Made by a program: the position numbers and the translations under genes
In this document: one piece after another, positions 18,859-28,941 of the stretch
Position numbering within the stretch: position 1 is the stretch's first letter
How the letters are laid out: each line of letters opens with the position of its first letter
Assembly (NCBI RefSeq): GCF_010667575.1
Contig: NZ_JAABNT010000004.1
Location: forward strand, 186,001 to 250,000
Length of the DNA stretch: 64,000 bases
Direction of reading: 5' to 3'
DNA from: Sulfitobacter sediminilitoris
GTDB taxonomy: Bacteria > Pseudomonadota > Alphaproteobacteria > Rhodobacterales > Rhodobacteraceae
Notes under the pieces: generated by a model
Database searches by the model: none
Seen by the model: the letters and a program-made list of their open reading frames with translations, nothing else
Told to the model about the DNA's origin: nothing

Positions 18859-19633
18859 TGTCTGCCTCCACCCCCGGTATGCACTCAGCTTCGGGGCAGC
18901 CCAACGATTCGAGCACACCGTCAATCCAGCCGATGCTTCGATCAAATTCCCCAGTCTGCAAAAATGCCATGGTTTGGGCAATCACACGCGGATTGTTCAT
19001 CATGAAAGTATGCGTAACGGGCAGCGTAAAGTGATCCTTCATCCCCTCGACCTTGGTTGACGTTACTGACACCTTGCCATCGTCCAATCCCGGCAAGATG
19101 GTCGAAAAATAGGGGTTGAGCGACTGCGAACCGGCAATAATGCCAAGCTCGAAATCAACAGGTGGCAGACTGCGTGGCAGCGAATCTGTTCCGGTCCCCA
19201 TCTGCTGCCCAGCTGGCCCGTTGATCCAGTCAAAGGCGGCGATGTCATCCATCTGGTCAACCACTTCGCTGCCCTGATTTGGAGGGCCAAGCATAACAAC
19301 ACGACCGACGCGGTCAGCACCCGCTTCGGCCACCCATTGCCGCACAAGAATGCCGCCCATGGAATGGGTCACGAAGTCAACCTTGGGTGTTCCACATGCC
19401 GCTACGGCTTCGGGGATGGTGCGGCGGGTCAGGTCTTCAATCGGAGCCTCCGTTGACGGATAGCCCGGTCGCACAACCAGGTAGCCACCATTTTCCAGCG
19501 CCGCTTCCATCAGGGCAAAAGATGTCTCGGTCCGTGCCAGCCCATGCAATAGAATAGCGCACCGTTCCTGCGCCTGAGTTTGGCAGGCGGTAAGACCGAT
19601 AAAGGCCGCCAGGAAAAAGATACGATAGTTCAT
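18845..19633 (-). CDS. Lipoprotein alpha/beta hydrolase (lipase/esterase-like)
   Basis: A 262-residue secreted hydrolase. The N terminus is a lipoprotein signal with lipobox LTAC (Cys17), so Lgt would anchor it to a membrane. The fold starts [15 protein letters not shown] (oxyanion HG motif) and has the nucleophile elbow THSMGG (Ser91); [21 protein letters not shown] probably supplies the late His. It resembles PGAP1/palmitoyl-esterase-like lipases. It precedes phnM with a 14-base overlap. The substrate is unknown. Confidence 0.8.
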   Translation of the reverse strand: MNYRIFFLAAFIGLTACQTQAQERCAILLHGLARTETSFALMEAALENGGYLVVRPGYPSTEAPIEDLTRRTIPEAVAACGTPKVDFVTHSMGGILVRQWVAEAGADRVGRVVMLGPPNQGSEVVDQMDDIAAFDWINGPAGQQMGTGTDSLPRSLPPVDFELGIIAGSQSLNPYFSTILPGLDDGKVSVTSTKVEGMKDHFTLPVTHTFMMNNPRVIAQTMAFLQTGEFDRSIGWIDGVLESLGCPEAECIPGVEADNAKP

Positions 19634-19703
19634 ACCGCATCAGATAGACTGATTTGCCGGTCTATGAAATGCTGCGGCGACGTAACCTTACGAAAGTTCG
19701 CCG

Positions 19704-20159
19704 ATGCGCCCGAAATCCCCCCGGCTGGCCGTGCGCGCCGTTCTGATCCATCAAGACCGGCTGCTCTTGGTCAACGCCTATCCCGATGGCCAAAGCGATC
19801 TGCTTTGCGCGCCCGGCGGCGAGGTCGAGGTTGGGGCCTCGTTACCCGACAACCTTGTGCGCGAAGTATTCGAAGAGACGGGTCTAATGATCGAGGTTGG
19901 TGCGCCCTGTCTTGTGAATGAGTTCCATGACCCGGGCAGCAGCTTTCATCAGGTGGATGTCTATTTCCGTTGCACTCTTACGGGCAGCGCAGAGATCGAC
20001 CCAAACTGGCAGGACAGCGAAAAGATCGTGACCCAGTGGCATTGGGTGACGCAGGCTGACCTTACTCGTTTGCCCCATAAACCCGATAGCCTTGGCACTG
20101 TTGCTTTTGGGGGGATCGATGCGCCTACCTATGACCCACTGGAGCCGATCGTGCGGTAA
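19704..20159 (+). CDS. Nudix hydrolase
   Basis: A 151-residue Nudix-fold hydrolase. The box reads GGEVEVGASLPDNLV followed by REVFEETGL. The metal-binding REVFEE is intact, but the first Glu of the consensus (GX5E) is Ala. Such enzymes cleave nucleoside diphosphates linked to other groups; the substrate is not predictable. It is divergent from the esterase lipoprotein, and its 3' end overlaps the convergent EamA gene by 35 bases. Confidence 0.82.
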   Translation: MRPKSPRLAVRAVLIHQDRLLLVNAYPDGQSDLLCAPGGEVEVGASLPDNLVREVFEETGLMIEVGAPCLVNEFHDPGSSFHQVDVYFRCTLTGSAEIDPNWQDSEKIVTQWHWVTQADLTRLPHKPDSLGTVAFGGIDAPTYDPLEPIVR

Positions 20160-20973
20160 CCGCCCAGCCGATCCCGCCCACAACCAGAAGCGTCGCCAGT
20201 ATCACTATTGGCCCGATGGACTCTTCCAGGATCAGGGCGCCTGCCAGTATCGCGATGACAGGCACGCTGAGTTGGACCACCGCAGCCGTGGCCGCCTCGA
20301 TACGGGGCAAGACGCTGTACCAAAGCGCATAGCCCAGGCCAGAGGTCAGACCGCCGCAGACCAGACCCAGCGCAATGCCGGTAATGCTGAAACGCAGCCC
20401 GGTACCCGTGAGCAAGATCAGCAAGATCGGGACACACAAAAGAAAATTGGCCGAGGTCGCGGCGAGAGGGTCAGCCGCATTTCGCCCAATAATGCTGTAG
20501 GCCGCCCAGCCAAGGCCAGCAAAGATCATCAATGCCGCCCCACCGGGGTCAGCGGCGCCCCCCGGACCGGGCCAAAGTGCGATCAGCAAACCAAGGAAAG
20601 CGATAGCGCCCCCTGTGATTTGGCGTGCCGACGGGGACGTGCCGCGCATGGCGCTGTGGGCAAACATGGTGATTTGCACAACGCCAAACAGGATCAGCGC
20701 ACCAAGACCCGCGTCCAAAGTCAGATAGGCGAGTGAGAACCCAACCAAGTACACCGCAAGGCTAAGCGCACCGGGAATGCGGTTTCGTCTGAGAAGAGGA
20801 AGGCTGCCCCCGCGAACGGTGATGATCATTCCCAATATCAATGCACCAGACACAACGCGGACAATCGCAAACCCGGAGGGATCAATGTGGCCACCCTCAA
20901 TCGCCATTCGCGTCAGGATCGAGTTCGCCGCAAAGGCGATCATGGTCAAGGCAGTGGCAATAACAAGACGCAT
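20125..20973 (-). CDS. EamA/DMT-family transporter
   Basis: A 282-residue integral membrane protein with about ten hydrophobic segments in two repeated EamA halves. The first starts at MIAFAANSILTRMA; the second is around GLGWAAYSIIGRN and ends VVGGIGWAVTARS. Drug/metabolite-type exporters of this family carry amino acids or other small metabolites. The substrate is unknown. It is a single gene, convergent with the Nudix gene. Confidence 0.88.
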   Translation of the reverse strand: MRLVIATALTMIAFAANSILTRMAIEGGHIDPSGFAIVRVVSGALILGMIITVRGGSLPLLRRNRIPGALSLAVYLVGFSLAYLTLDAGLGALILFGVVQITMFAHSAMRGTSPSARQITGGAIAFLGLLIALWPGPGGAADPGGAALMIFAGLGWAAYSIIGRNAADPLAATSANFLLCVPILLILLTGTGLRFSITGIALGLVCGGLTSGLGYALWYSVLPRIEAATAAVVQLSVPVIAILAGALILEESIGPIVILATLLVVGGIGWAVTARSAPVGHR

Positions 20974-21009
20974 GACAGTGGCTTAGCGCCTGTGCGCTCA
21001 TCCGCCAAG

Positions 21010-21038
21010 GGTGAAGCTGCGGGAAATGGCGCTTCACC
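21010..21038 (-). terminator. Hairpin downstream of the response regulator
   Basis: A perfect 8-base-pair stem GGTGAAGC / GCTTCACC with a 13-base loop. It lies between the receiver gene and the EamA gene on the minus strand. Confidence 0.45.
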
Positions 21039-21066
21039 TGATCAGCGCAAACAGGTGTGTTCGGGC

Positions 21067-21733
21067 CTAATGAAAGATGAAATCATCCTCGTCCCGGAAA
21101 GCAGCCAGCAACGCATACATATCCGCCGCGTTTGACCGGTTGCGCAATTCGGCGCCGAAACGATCCGATTGGCGCAGCTCCTGCCGAACCAACGAGATGA
21201 CATTGCCTTGGACTTCACTATCCTGCATGGCCGCGACGAGGCCCTGGCGAATGATTTCTTTCTGCTGTGGTTCATGCAGGCTCAGCTGTTGGCGTTTTTT
21301 TGCGGCATTAAGCGCGTTGATCATGGCCGTGCGCAACGCCTCCACACTCATTTCTTCTTTTGTCAGGAAATCGTGGCAACCGCCGCGCATCGCCTCCACA
21401 ATCGTTGTGCTGGCGCTGTCGCCGGTGATCATGATCTTGCCTGCGTCGCGGTTCAGATCATTCTTAAGCACATGGTCCAGCGCTTCCATCCCGTTGCCAA
21501 CAGGCAGCCGGTAGTCGATGAGAAAAAGATCATAATTCTCGCGCTCAACTGCCTCATCCAATTGCGCGATGCTGTCCACTTCATCGAGTTGCACTGCCAG
21601 ATTGGTTTTTTTTGCTCAGCCGCCGAATACGCGCCCGGTCAAAATTGCTGTCATCAAGAAGCAGTGCCCGAATTTCGCGGGGCAAAGGCATAGCTGTTGG
21701 AAACGAAGATGGGGTGGAGGTTGCGTGTAACAT
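21067..21733 (-). pseudogene. Receiver-domain response regulator, frame broken at an A8 tract
   Basis: A CheY-like receiver protein. The N-terminal piece (from ATG 21733, with AAGGA upstream) reads IRALLLDDSNFDRARIRRLSKK. The rest continues in another frame as VQLDEVDSIAQLDEAV with the phospho-Asp in FLIDYRLP. The two frames join at eight consecutive A (plus-strand T at 21606-21613); seven would restore one open frame. The C-terminal 60 residues carry no DNA-binding domain that I recognise. It follows the histidine kinase gene and is probably its partner. The break could be a sequencing error, a true lesion or slippage-dependent expression. Confidence 0.75.
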
Positions 21734-21837
21734 GGGGCCACATCCTTGATCTGATCTGTTCATCCAAGAATTGCGCGAAATTACTGACCAATCCTTAAGG
21801 CGAAGCGCTCAATTGAGGTAAATTGACCCAATCTAAC

Positions 21838-22590
21838 TTATTGCGGTTGCTGCATAGGCGCATCGCTCAAGCGCACCTCAACAAGGCACCCCCGACCAAA
21901 CGGCGATTCCGTTAACCGCGCACAGCCACCATAGAGCGTTGAAATCTTTTGGACATTCACCAAGCCCATTCCGCTGCCTTCGACCTCATCACGGGGCCTC
22001 AGTGTGCGCATGGCACCGAATGCCTTTTCTCTCAAATTTTCTTCCACACCGGGACCATCATCCGCAACACTCAATACTATCTCTGCACCTTCGTGGATGG
22101 CGCTCACCACAATGCGTCCGGCCGGTTTGTCGTGATGTTTGATGGCGTTCTGAACAAGAGCATCCAGAAGTGTCAGCAGATCGCGCTCTCCCATCGTCAC
22201 CCTTGTGCATTCAAGCTTGCGCAAGACTTCAAAACCGTTTGGAACCTGTACCGCCTCAAGCACGTGATTCAGCGCCGCGACCAGATCGTTCTCACGCACA
22301 TCCTGCATCCGACCGATACGTGAGAAGGTCAAAAGTTCAACAAGCATGCGGTCCAACCGGCCCGCATGGCGGTTCATCATGTCAATAGAAGCGGCGACCG
22401 ACCCTGCAACCGGAAACCCCTCTTCTTCCAGGTCTTCAGCAATCCATTGTGGCAATTCAATCAGGGCACGCACCGAACTGCGCACGTCATGGCTGATCAG
22501 GTAAATGAATTCATCAAAATCCTGAGAGCTTGCGCCCGCAGGCGCTATTGGCGCTGGATTTTGTTCTATGATGGTTTTGGGTGCATGCAT
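21838..22590 (-). CDS. Histidine kinase without obvious sensor domain
   Basis: A 250-residue cytosolic kinase. The phospho-acceptor helix has ISHDVRSSVRAL (His34). The ATPase domain has the N box ALVQNAIKHHDKP, the G boxes DDGPGV and GSGMGLVNV. Only about 25 residues precede the HisKA-like region and no membrane helix is seen, so the sensory input must come from another protein. Its dimerisation region resembles that of the bacteriophytochrome at 59267. I start at 22590 (MHAPKT); a longer frame runs to 22719. The receiver gene follows. Confidence 0.82.
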   Translation of the reverse strand: MHAPKTIIEQNPAPIAPAGASSQDFDEFIYLISHDVRSSVRALIELPQWIAEDLEEEGFPVAGSVAASIDMMNRHAGRLDRMLVELLTFSRIGRMQDVRENDLVAALNHVLEAVQVPNGFEVLRKLECTRVTMGERDLLTLLDALVQNAIKHHDKPAGRIVVSAIHEGAEIVLSVADDGPGVEENLREKAFGAMRTLRPRDEVEGSGMGLVNVQKISTLYGGCARLTESPFGRGCLVEVRLSDAPMQQPQ

Positions 22591-22721
22591 GGCCTCAACA
22601 TGGTTGAAGCCCAAAGTATCATCCGGTGCGTTTAAGATGTGTAAACGCCGCCTGCCAAGACGTCGGCAGCTGCGATTTCCAACTGCAGGATCCCATCGAC
22701 AATGACGACTTGCAGACATGA

Positions 22722-22745
22722 CAAAGGGCCCCGCAGGGCCCTTTG
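22722..22745 (-). terminator. groEL terminator
   Basis: A perfect 10-base-pair stem CAAAGGGCCC / GGGCCCTTTG with a four-base loop, 28 bases after the groEL stop on the minus strand. Confidence 0.7.
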
Positions 22746-22772
22746 CACTCAGATCAATCCCGGTCGGACAGC

Positions 22773-24419
<1,647 letters not shown>

Positions 24420-24476
24420 TTATCTTCTCCTTATTTTCGAATGGATGGTGAGCGTTGTCGTGAGGTTTCCTGCGGA

Positions 24477-24764
24477 TCAAGAAATGACCCCCATGATGTC
24501 GCTCTCTTTCATCATCAGCATTTCTTCGCCGTCGATGGTGACTTCTGTGCCGGACCACTTGCCGAACAGGATCTTGTCGCCTGGCTTGACTGCCATTTCG
24601 ATCAGCTCGCCGCTGTCCTTACGCGCGCCTTCGCCGCAAGCAACGACTTCGCCTTCGGAAGGCTTTTCTTTTGCGCTATCGGGAATGATAAGCCCGCCAG
24701 CAGTTTTCTCTTCGCTTTCTGTGCGCTTTACCAGCACTCGGTCATGAAGCGGTTTCAATGCCAT
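24477..24764 (-). CDS. groES: 10 kDa co-chaperonin GroES
   Basis: A 95-residue lid of the GroEL chamber. It begins [21 protein letters not shown] and has the mobile loop [18 protein letters not shown] and the roof/body segment [14 protein letters not shown]. First gene of the groESL operon, with the CIRCE element 67-93 bases before its start codon. Confidence 0.98.
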   Translation of the reverse strand: MALKPLHDRVLVKRTESEEKTAGGLIIPDSAKEKPSEGEVVACGEGARKDSGELIEMAVKPGDKILFGKWSGTEVTIDGEEMLMMKESDIMGVIS

Positions 24765-24830
24765 CTTTGCAGCTCCTTAAGGCTCAAAGTTTACTCCCAG
24801 CCTGCCGCCCTTTCGTGAGCAGATCAGGCA

Positions 24831-24857
24831 TTAGCACTCAACTACTCTGAGTGCTAA
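24831..24857 (-). promoter_or_regulatory. CIRCE operator (HrcA binding site)
   Basis: A perfect consensus inverted repeat TTAGCACTC-N9-GAGTGCTAA. It lies just downstream of the groES -10 box and upstream of the start codon. HrcA is the established repressor that binds CIRCE; its gene is not in this window. Confidence 0.95.
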
Positions 24858-24864
24858 CGGCGCT

Positions 24865-24893
24865 TAGCTAAGGAACAGATCCGGCTCTGTCAA
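24865..24893 (-). promoter_or_regulatory. groES promoter
   Basis: On the minus strand, -35 TTGACA (24888-24893) and -10 TAGCTA (24865-24870) are separated by 17 bases. The transcription start should fall inside or next to CIRCE, so HrcA would block initiation directly. Confidence 0.65.
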
Positions 24894-24978
24894 CCAAAGG
24901 GTTTGAAAAAATTCTACGCATATTTTTCGCGCAATCCTGCCCGCGGGGTCTGATTTCCAGGTTAGAAATCAGCGGATC

Positions 24979-25659
24979 CTAGCCCGCCCCAAGCACCCGT
25001 GCCGACGTGCCCACCGCTTCCGCGCCGCTGGGTGAAAGTCCATAAACACCCTTATCGACCTTTTCAAACCAGCCATAATGGTTGTCGCGCATCATCGTCG
25101 TGGCCCGCGCAACACCGGTTTCCCGAGCGACATCCGCGCCCTTGCTCGCGCCAACCTCGAACAAGAACAGCGCCAGTTTCAAAGCATCCTGCCGGTACGC
25201 AGTGATCAACCCCGCCCGTGTCTGACCACCATCGTTCGGATCACCCTGCCGTCGCGCAAACTCGCGCAGCAACTGCTGCCCGCGCTTTGGCGACTTGCGT
25301 GGCGCATAAGGCCCCGGATCGCAATGCACCTCTACCAGCCCATCTTTCAAACGCACGGTGATCAATCCCAGCCCCAGCCGCCGTGCCAGCGCGGTGTTCT
25401 CCTTGACGGCCTTTGCAAACCGTTTGCCCGGCTGTCGGGCCACGGCCAGATACACCTCCTCGCTTACCTTCAGCCGGGCCACACATTGATGGAACAGGGC
25501 CAGCGAGAACCCCAGTTTCAGTTCAACAACCACCGGCGGCTCTGCCCCACGAACGGCGACCACGTCCGCCGCACCAACCTCTGCCTTCACAACATATCCC
25601 TGATTTTCAAGGAACGCCTTGATCGGCGGATAAAGGTCCGTTTCGCGCGGTTTCGTCAT
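24979..25659 (-). CDS. DUF2161 protein with nuclease-type fold and winged helix
   Basis: A 226-residue protein. The N-terminal part has the PD-(D/E)XK pattern: GAADVVAV, then strand VVVELKLG with catalytic-type Glu and Lys. The C-terminal part (SKGADVARETGVARATTMMRDNHYGWF) looks like a winged helix-turn-helix. DUF2161 members are uncharacterised. The layout suggests a DNA-acting enzyme, by inference. It stands alone between groESL and YjbR, with no methylase or toxin partner nearby. Confidence 0.75.
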   Translation of the reverse strand: MTKPRETDLYPPIKAFLENQGYVVKAEVGAADVVAVRGAEPPVVVELKLGFSLALFHQCVARLKVSEEVYLAVARQPGKRFAKAVKENTALARRLGLGLITVRLKDGLVEVHCDPGPYAPRKSPKRGQQLLREFARRQGDPNDGGQTRAGLITAYRQDALKLALFLFEVGASKGADVARETGVARATTMMRDNHYGWFEKVDKGVYGLSPSGAEAVGTSARVLGAG

Positions 25660-25712
25660 GTCGGCATCATTGCCGATTTGCAGGGCGGCTCCAAGCCTTT
25701 AGACTTTCGGCA

Positions 25713-26066
25713 ATGACCCGCGACGACCTTAACATCTACTGCATAAGCCTTCCCCAAGCGACGCATGTCGTTCAATGGGGGAACTCGGACGTCTACAAGA
25801 TCGGGGGCAAGGTCTTTGCCATCATCGGCACTGCCGACAGCGGTCCCACGGTCACGTTCAAAGCCTCCGACCTCGCCTTTGAAATTCTGTCAGACAGCCC
25901 CGGACTGCGCCCTGCCCCCTACATGGCCTCCCGTGGATTGAAGTGGATACAGCACTTTGCCCAACCCGGCCTGTCAGACGACAGCCTGCGCGATCACATC
26001 CGCGCTTCCTACGACATGGTTGCCGCCGCCTTGACCAGGAAAAAGCGAGCCGATCTGGGGATCTGA
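25713..26066 (+). CDS. MmcQ/YjbR family protein
   Basis: A 117-residue protein of the CyaY-like YjbR fold: CISLPQATHVVQWGNSDVYKIGGKVFAI at the start, and ASRGLKWIQHFAQPGLSDDSLRDHIRASYDMV at the end. The family is described as DNA-binding-like but is functionally unresolved. It has its own start, with 77 bases before the pyrophosphatase gene in the same direction. Confidence 0.85.
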   Translation: MTRDDLNIYCISLPQATHVVQWGNSDVYKIGGKVFAIIGTADSGPTVTFKASDLAFEILSDSPGLRPAPYMASRGLKWIQHFAQPGLSDDSLRDHIRASYDMVAAALTRKKRADLGI

Positions 26067-26143
26067 CGCAGGGTCGTGACATTGGCACGCACCGCTCCTA
26101 TAAGGCGCGCAAATCGACACATCCGCACCCAAGGACGCACCCC

Positions 26144-27064
26144 ATGACCACACTCGTTTTCGGCCACAAATCCCCTGACACCGACAGCACCGGCAGCCCA
26201 ATCGTCTGGGCGTGGTACCTCAACAACATCAAGGGGATCGAGGCAAAGCCCGTCCTTCTGGGAGAGCCGAACACCGAGGCGCTCTTCGTGCTGGATCAGT
26301 GGAACCTCGACAAGCCAGAGATCATGACCGATCTGCCTGCTGATGCGGACGTGGTCATTGTGGACACCAACAACCCAGCCGAACTGCCCGCCAACATCAA
26401 CGATGCCAATATCACCGGTATCATCGACCATCACCGGCTGGTGGCCGGTCTGGAAACGCGCGGCCCGATCGAGATCGACATTCAACCGCTGGCCTGCACA
26501 GCCACGATCATGTGGAAGAAGATCGGCAAGGACTGGGCCCAAGCCCCACGCGAGATCAAGGGTGCCGCCCTGTCCTGCATCCTCTCCGATACGCTGGAAT
26601 TCCGCAGCCCCACCACCACGCAGGAAGACAAAGCCATCGCCTATTCCATCGCCGAGGAACTGGGCGTGGACATGACGGAGTATGCCGAGCAGATGTTCGC
26701 CGCGAAATCCGATGTCTCCTCCTTTTCCGAAGAAGAGCTGCTGCGCATGGACAGCAAGGAATTCGACCTGAACGGAACCGGCCTGCGCGTCTCCGTGTTG
26801 GAAACCACCTCACCCGCACCGCTGCTGGATCGCAAGGACGCGCTGATGGCGGCCATGCCGGGCGTCGCTGCCGCCGATGGTGCCGCCGAAGTCCTGCTTT
26901 TCATCGTGGATATCCTCAAGGAAGAGGCCACGCTTTTGGTGCCCAACGAGACGGTCAAGAAAATTGCGGAAAAGAGCTTTGACGCGACTGTCAGCGGCGA
27001 CACTGTTGTTCTGCCGGGCATCATGAGCCGGAAAAAGCAGATCATTCCAAATCTGACGATGTGA
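26144..27064 (+). CDS. ppaC: Manganese-dependent inorganic pyrophosphatase (family II)
   Basis: A 306-residue cytosolic DHH-family enzyme that hydrolyses pyrophosphate to phosphate. Metal ligands are visible in FGHKSPDTDSTGS, VIVDTNNPAEL and the DHH motif IIDHHRLV. The C-terminal DHHA2 domain ends with MSRKKQIIPNL. I start at 26144, because the frame upstream is the tail of YjbR in another reading. It is a soluble alternative to the common family I enzyme. Confidence 0.93.
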   Translation: MTTLVFGHKSPDTDSTGSPIVWAWYLNNIKGIEAKPVLLGEPNTEALFVLDQWNLDKPEIMTDLPADADVVIVDTNNPAELPANINDANITGIIDHHRLVAGLETRGPIEIDIQPLACTATIMWKKIGKDWAQAPREIKGAALSCILSDTLEFRSPTTTQEDKAIAYSIAEELGVDMTEYAEQMFAAKSDVSSFSEEELLRMDSKEFDLNGTGLRVSVLETTSPAPLLDRKDALMAAMPGVAAADGAAEVLLFIVDILKEEATLLVPNETVKKIAEKSFDATVSGDTVVLPGIMSRKKQIIPNLTM

Positions 27065-27130
27065 TCGGCGCCATATCTGCTTTCGGCCATCCTTCGCGCA
27101 GCGTCGCCATCGTTCTGAATTTCATGATGA

Positions 27131-27145
27131 CGCCAGTTGCTGGCG
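27131..27145 (+). terminator. Short hairpin after ppaC
   Basis: A 6-base-pair stem CGCCAG / CTGGCG with loop TTG, followed by CCATTAACC. It is weak as a terminator. Confidence 0.3.
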
Positions 27146-27203
27146 CCATTAACCTAGTTTGCGTGCAGCAAGAACGCCAAAGAGGCCTGATCAGAACGCA
27201 GCC

Positions 27204-27824
27204 ATGCAGAATACTAACCAAGAACACTGGGACAGTGTCTACGCTGAGAAAGACGAGGTCCAGCTAAGCTGGCATAAGGACGACCCCTCAGTCTCGCTTG
27301 AATTGGCGGCTCTCGCAGGCGTGTCCCCTTCTTCGTCTGTCATCGATATCGGCGGTGGCAGATCACGTTTCGCGGCTTGTCTTTCCGCGAAAGGCTTTAC
27401 CGACATCTCAGTCCTCGACATATCGCCCGTCGCGCTTGAAAAGGCACGCCGCGCGTTTGGCGATACCGGTGCCTCCATTAACTTTTTGGCCGCTGACGTG
27501 ACACCTTGGACACCAGCAAGCACCTTTGACCTTTGGCATGACCGGGCGGTTTTCCATTTTATGGTCACCTCAGAGGACCAGACTGCATACATCGACAGGA
27601 TGACCAAGGCGATCAAGACTGGTGGACACGCCATCATTGGGACATTCGCCCTTGATGGCCCTGAGAAATGTAGCGGTTTGCCAGTTGTGCGATACAGCCC
27701 CCAAAGCCTGAGCGAGCGCCTAGGGGGTGAGTTCACACGTGTCGCAGCGCGACAGATCAAGCATGAAACACCTTGGGGAAGCGTCCAGTCCTTCCAATTT
27801 TGTCTGTTTCGCAAGGTGGGCTGA
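27204..27824 (+). CDS. Class I SAM-dependent methyltransferase
   Basis: A 206-residue methyltransferase. Motif I is VIDIGGGRSRFA; the later acidic loop is VLDISPVALEKAR, and motif IV is around DLWHDRAVFHF. It resembles small-molecule (thiopurine/tellurite-type) methyltransferases, with an N terminus EHWDSVYAEKDEVQLSWH. The ATG at 27204 is preferred to 27159. It is a single gene; the substrate is unknown. Confidence 0.82.
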   Translation: MQNTNQEHWDSVYAEKDEVQLSWHKDDPSVSLELAALAGVSPSSSVIDIGGGRSRFAACLSAKGFTDISVLDISPVALEKARRAFGDTGASINFLAADVTPWTPASTFDLWHDRAVFHFMVTSEDQTAYIDRMTKAIKTGGHAIIGTFALDGPEKCSGLPVVRYSPQSLSERLGGEFTRVAARQIKHETPWGSVQSFQFCLFRKVG

Positions 27825-27978
27825 GCAGACAAGGCCGAACATCCGACGGCGCGTCTCCGGCCCCATTCGATCACACCCGCAACAGGCAAACACCAGGGAA
27901 CCGCGATTGACCGGAGCGCCGGCTGTTCCATCTTGTCTCCCGATCCCCTAAGCCTGCCCGAAACAGCCGGAGCGCCAC

Positions 27979-28851
27979 ATGACCCAGATTATCGAATCCC
28001 TGTCCGAGATTTCAGACCGCTATGACGCGCTTTTCGTCGATCTCTGGGGCTGCGTGCATAACGGGGTCAAGGCACTGCCCGGCGCGGTTTCTGCCCTCCA
28101 ACAGTACCGCAAGGGCGGCGGCAAGGTGATCCTTGTCACCAACGCGCCCCGCCCTCACGCAAGCGTGCAAAGGCAACTCACCCGGTTCAATGTTCCCGAA
28201 GATAGCTGGGACGCCATTGCGACCTCTGGCGATTCCGCCCGTGCGGCCATGTTCCGGGGCACCGTCGGCAGCAAGGTCTGGTTCATCGGTCAGCCTCACG
28301 ACCAGAATTTCTTTGAACCCCTCCAACTGATCGAAGACCCGGTTGACATCACACAGGTGCCACTCGACGAGGCCGAAGGCATCGTCTGCACTGGCCCTGA
28401 AGATCCACTTGCAGATCCGGACGTCATGCGGCCACAGTTCCTCTATGCCAAGCAGAAGGGATTGAAACTGCTCTGCGCCAACCCCGATATCGTAGTGGAC
28501 CGGGGCGAAACACGCGAATGGTGCGCGGGCGCGCTGGCCAAACTCTACACCGAGATGGGCGGCGAGAGCCTGTACTTCGGCAAACCCCACCCCCCGATAT
28601 ACGATCTGGCTCGACGCAGGCTTTTTGCTCAAGGGTCGGACGTGCCGGATGACCGCATCCTATGCATCGGTGACGGCGTTCTGACGGACATAAAAGGCGC
28701 GATGGGCGAGGATATTGATTCTCTATTCATCTCAGGTGGCCTTGCTGCGTCTGAGACAAAAACGAACCATCAACCTGATCCAGATACCTTAAGTGACTAT
28801 CTGGAAAGGGAAATGTCATCTCCAACCTACACAATTGGTTTCCTCCGCTAG
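27979..28851 (+). CDS. HAD superfamily IIA hydrolase (TIGR01459 type)
   Basis: A 290-residue phosphatase-like protein. HAD motif I is LFVDLWGCVHNG, motif II is VILVTNAPRP, and motifs III/IV are FGKPHPPIYDLA and LCIGDGVLTDIKGA. Motif I carries DxW rather than the usual DxD, a known feature of this subgroup that may alter catalysis. It is found mainly in alphaproteobacteria. The substrate is unknown. It is followed by MaoC in the same direction but separated by 90 bases. Confidence 0.85.
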   Translation: MTQIIESLSEISDRYDALFVDLWGCVHNGVKALPGAVSALQQYRKGGGKVILVTNAPRPHASVQRQLTRFNVPEDSWDAIATSGDSARAAMFRGTVGSKVWFIGQPHDQNFFEPLQLIEDPVDITQVPLDEAEGIVCTGPEDPLADPDVMRPQFLYAKQKGLKLLCANPDIVVDRGETREWCAGALAKLYTEMGGESLYFGKPHPPIYDLARRRLFAQGSDVPDDRILCIGDGVLTDIKGAMGEDIDSLFISGGLAASETKTNHQPDPDTLSDYLEREMSSPTYTIGFLR

Positions 28852-28941
28852 TCATTTTTTGCTTGCCTTTCTGCGCTTGCGAAGTAATTAAGTTACAACT
28901 TTCGCATGCTAGACAGCATTTTATTGCTCAGAGGATGAATC

